Below are positions 62,753 to 64,000 of a stretch of 64,000 nt of DNA, piece after piece. Numbering within the stretch: position 1 is the stretch's first letter; every line of letters starts with the position of its first letter. Under the pieces are notes generated by a model that saw only the letters and a program-made list of their open reading frames with translations, searched no databases and was not told where the DNA came from. The DNA comes from Cinclus cinclus. Taxonomy: Eukaryota > Chordata > Aves > Passeriformes > Cinclidae. The translations under genes were made by a program, and so were the position numbers. The stretch spans positions 35,784,654 through 35,848,653 of the forward strand of contig NC_085052.1 of the NCBI RefSeq assembly GCF_963662255.1, given 5' to 3'.

Positions 62753-63687
62753 ATTGTGACACCACAGAGGTTAAGAGAAGCAAGGAACCATTGTGACCCA
62801 ATGCAGGCTAACAATCTAATGATCCCTTTTGGCACCAGGGGGTATAAAAAGGGCCAGGGATGGATTGTTACAGCACGGGGACCAATAGAAGCAAGGATCT
62901 ATTATGCCACCGTGGAGGCCAAGAATCAAATGATTCATTGTGACATCAAGTGGCCTAAAAGGGCATGGGATGCATTGTGACAGCACAGGGGTTAAGAGAA
63001 GCAAGGATCCATTGTGACCCAATGGAAACTAACAATCCCAGGATCCCATTTGACACCAGGGGGCGTAAAAGGGCCAGGGATGAATTGTGAACAGCATGGG
63101 GCCCAATAGAAACAAGGAACCATTATGACACCATGGAGGCCAAGAATCAAATGATTCATTGTGACATCAAGTGGCCTAAAAGGGCATGGGATGCATTGTG
63201 ACAGCACAGGGGTTAAGAGAAGCAAGGAACCATTGTGACCCAATGCAGGCTAACAATCTAATGATCCCTTGTGACACCAATGGGCCTGAAAGGGGCAGGG
63301 ATGAATTGTGAAAGCATGGGGCCCAATTAAAACCTGGTACAATTATGCCACCATGGAGGCCAAGAATCAAATGATTCATTGTGACATCAAGTGGCCTAAA
63401 AGGGCATGGGATGCATTGTGACACCACAGGGGTTAAGAGAAGCAAGGATCCATTGTGACCCAATGCAGGCTAACAATCTAATGATCCCTTGTGGCTCCAG
63501 GGGGTATAAAAAAGGCCAGGGATGGATTGTTACAGCACGGGGACCAATAGAATCAAGGATCTATTATGCAACAGTGGAGGCCAAGAATCAAATGATTCAT
63601 TGTGACATCATGTGGACTGAAAGGGCATGGGATGCATTGTGACACCACAGGGGTTAAGAGAAGCAAGGATCCATTGTGACCCAATGG
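62753..63687 (+). repeat. Right-end duplicated segment, copy 2
   Basis: B(62753) C(62974, 221 bp) A(63195) B(63415) repeat 57466-58620 without the E monomer. GCAACAGTGG near 63568 differs from GCAACCGTGG in the first copy. The match ends near 63687, where this copy reads GGAAACTAACAATCCCAGG. Confidence 0.82.
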
Positions 63688-63855
63688 AAACTAACAATCC
63701 CAGGATCCCATTTGACACCAGGGGGCGTAAAAGGGCCAGGGATGAATTATGACAGCATGGGGCCCAATAGAAACAAGGAACCATTATGACACCATGGAGG
63801 CCAAGAATCAAATGATTCATTGTGACATCATGTGGCCTAAAAGGGCATGGGATGC

Positions 63856-64000
63856 ATTGTGACACCACAGGGGTTAAGAGAAGCAAGGATCCATTGTGAC
63901 CCAATGGAGGCTAACAATCTAATGATCCCTTGTGGCTCCAGGGGGTATAAAAAGGGCCAGGGATGGATTGTTACAGCACGGGGACCAATAGAAGCAAGGA
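63856..64000 (+). repeat. Right edge: partial B monomer
   Basis: This is the first 145 bp of a B monomer with GTGGCTCCAGGGGGTATAAAA. It ends inside element 4, so the array continues beyond the window. Confidence 0.9.

Larger units (their letters stand above)
1..64000 (+). repeat. Satellite array, 220-bp monomer, fills the whole window
   Basis: Monomers follow head to tail without a break. The phrase GATGCATTGTGACA recurs every 220 bp, or 221 bp in one family, from the first to the last kilobase. About 290 monomers are present. The orientation never changes. I found no interspersed element, microsatellite or unique spacer. Rare monomers of 219, 221 or 228 bp come from small indels and are listed separately. 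Both window ends cut a monomer, so neither array edge is visible. The family is not one I recognise. The organism is inferred only as a eukaryote with probable CpG methylation. Confidence 0.97.

Noticed and set aside
162..63904. Recurrent open frames of ~95 codons (minus) and ~78 codons (plus), once per monomer
   Set aside because: They follow the 220-bp period, overlap each other in rotating frames and tolerate any monomer indel. There is no splice, start-context or codon-use signal, so I treat them as by-products of the repeat.
1..64000. CRISPR array
   Set aside because: Direct repeats are present, but there are no unique spacers between them; the unit is 220 bp and wholly repetitive.
1..64000. 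CENP-B box in the monomer
   Set aside because: The motif needs TTCG followed at fixed spacing by CGGG. TTCG is almost absent (seen near 21286, 27016 and 61801 as private changes) and none of these has the required CGGG downstream.
1..64000. Identity with primate gamma satellite, which also has a ~220-bp monomer
   Set aside because: Only the length agrees. I cannot confirm sequence similarity from memory, and the six-element structure here is not something I can tie to that family. A database search would decide it.
1..64000. Coding tandem-repeat protein gene (giant repetitive exon)
   Set aside because: A coding array needs a period divisible by 3. Here it is 220 or 221 bp and no frame stays open beyond about 168 codons.
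1..64000. rRNA, tRNA or other structured RNA genes
   Set aside because: No cloverleaf, conserved rRNA segment or pol III terminator pattern was seen; the AAAAAAAGGG tract in B'' is part of the monomer.

Overview
The whole 64 kb window is one uninterrupted array of a eukaryotic satellite DNA. I find no gene, RNA gene, transposon, CRISPR array or unique sequence in it. The repeat unit is about 220 bp, so the window holds about 290 monomers (64,000/220.3). All monomers point the same way, and both ends of the window fall inside a monomer, so the array extends beyond the window on both sides. Open frames of about 68-98 codons recur once per monomer on both strands. They are a by-product of the repeat: 220 is not a multiple of 3, so the frame rotates at every monomer. 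The organism cannot be named from this sequence. An array of this length with higher-order structure, and many C/T or G/A variants at CpG positions, point to a eukaryote with CpG methylation (vertebrate or plant).

The repeat has nested levels. (1) Each monomer is six copies of a diverged ~37-bp element that begins ATTGTGACA. (2) Elements 1-2-3 match elements 4-5-6 one by one at about 80% by hand alignment, so the 220-bp monomer is a doubled 110-bp trimer. (3) Monomers fall into five families that differ mainly in elements 3-5. In this report they are called A, B (221 bp), C, D and E; primes mark sub-variants. (4) Monomers are ordered into higher-order repeats, above all a 12-monomer unit of 2,643 bp (H12, order B-A-D-B'-E-C-D'-C-A-D-B''-E'). 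(5) Blocks of 1.5-4 kb are copied almost exactly at distances of 1.1-30 kb.

Layout: 1-9.4 kb is the left domain, with three H12 copies plus a 5-monomer partial. 9.4-13.0 kb is a first copy of a different order (M block). 13.0-15.6 kb is a cyclically permuted H12. 15.6-29.0 kb repeats the M block and contains a 30-monomer unit (16698-23309) followed by a 26-monomer version of it (23310-29038) that lacks exactly four monomers. 29.0-31.2 kb is transitional. 31.2-35.4 kb returns to H12. 35.4-39.8 kb is mixed. 39.8-42.5 kb is a further H12 copy that carries a middle-domain marker. 41.3-49.8 kb holds two copies of an R block. 49.8-64.0 kb is more irregular and has local subfamilies.

The most biologically suggestive feature lies in element 3. 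Families C and D (roughly a third of monomers by hand tally) carry CACCAGGGGGCG(C/T), a close match to the vertebrate CTCF core, always in the same orientation. In many B monomers the same position reads GGGGGTATAAAAAGG, which is TATA-box-like. A and E have neither. Whether either motif is used cannot be told from sequence.
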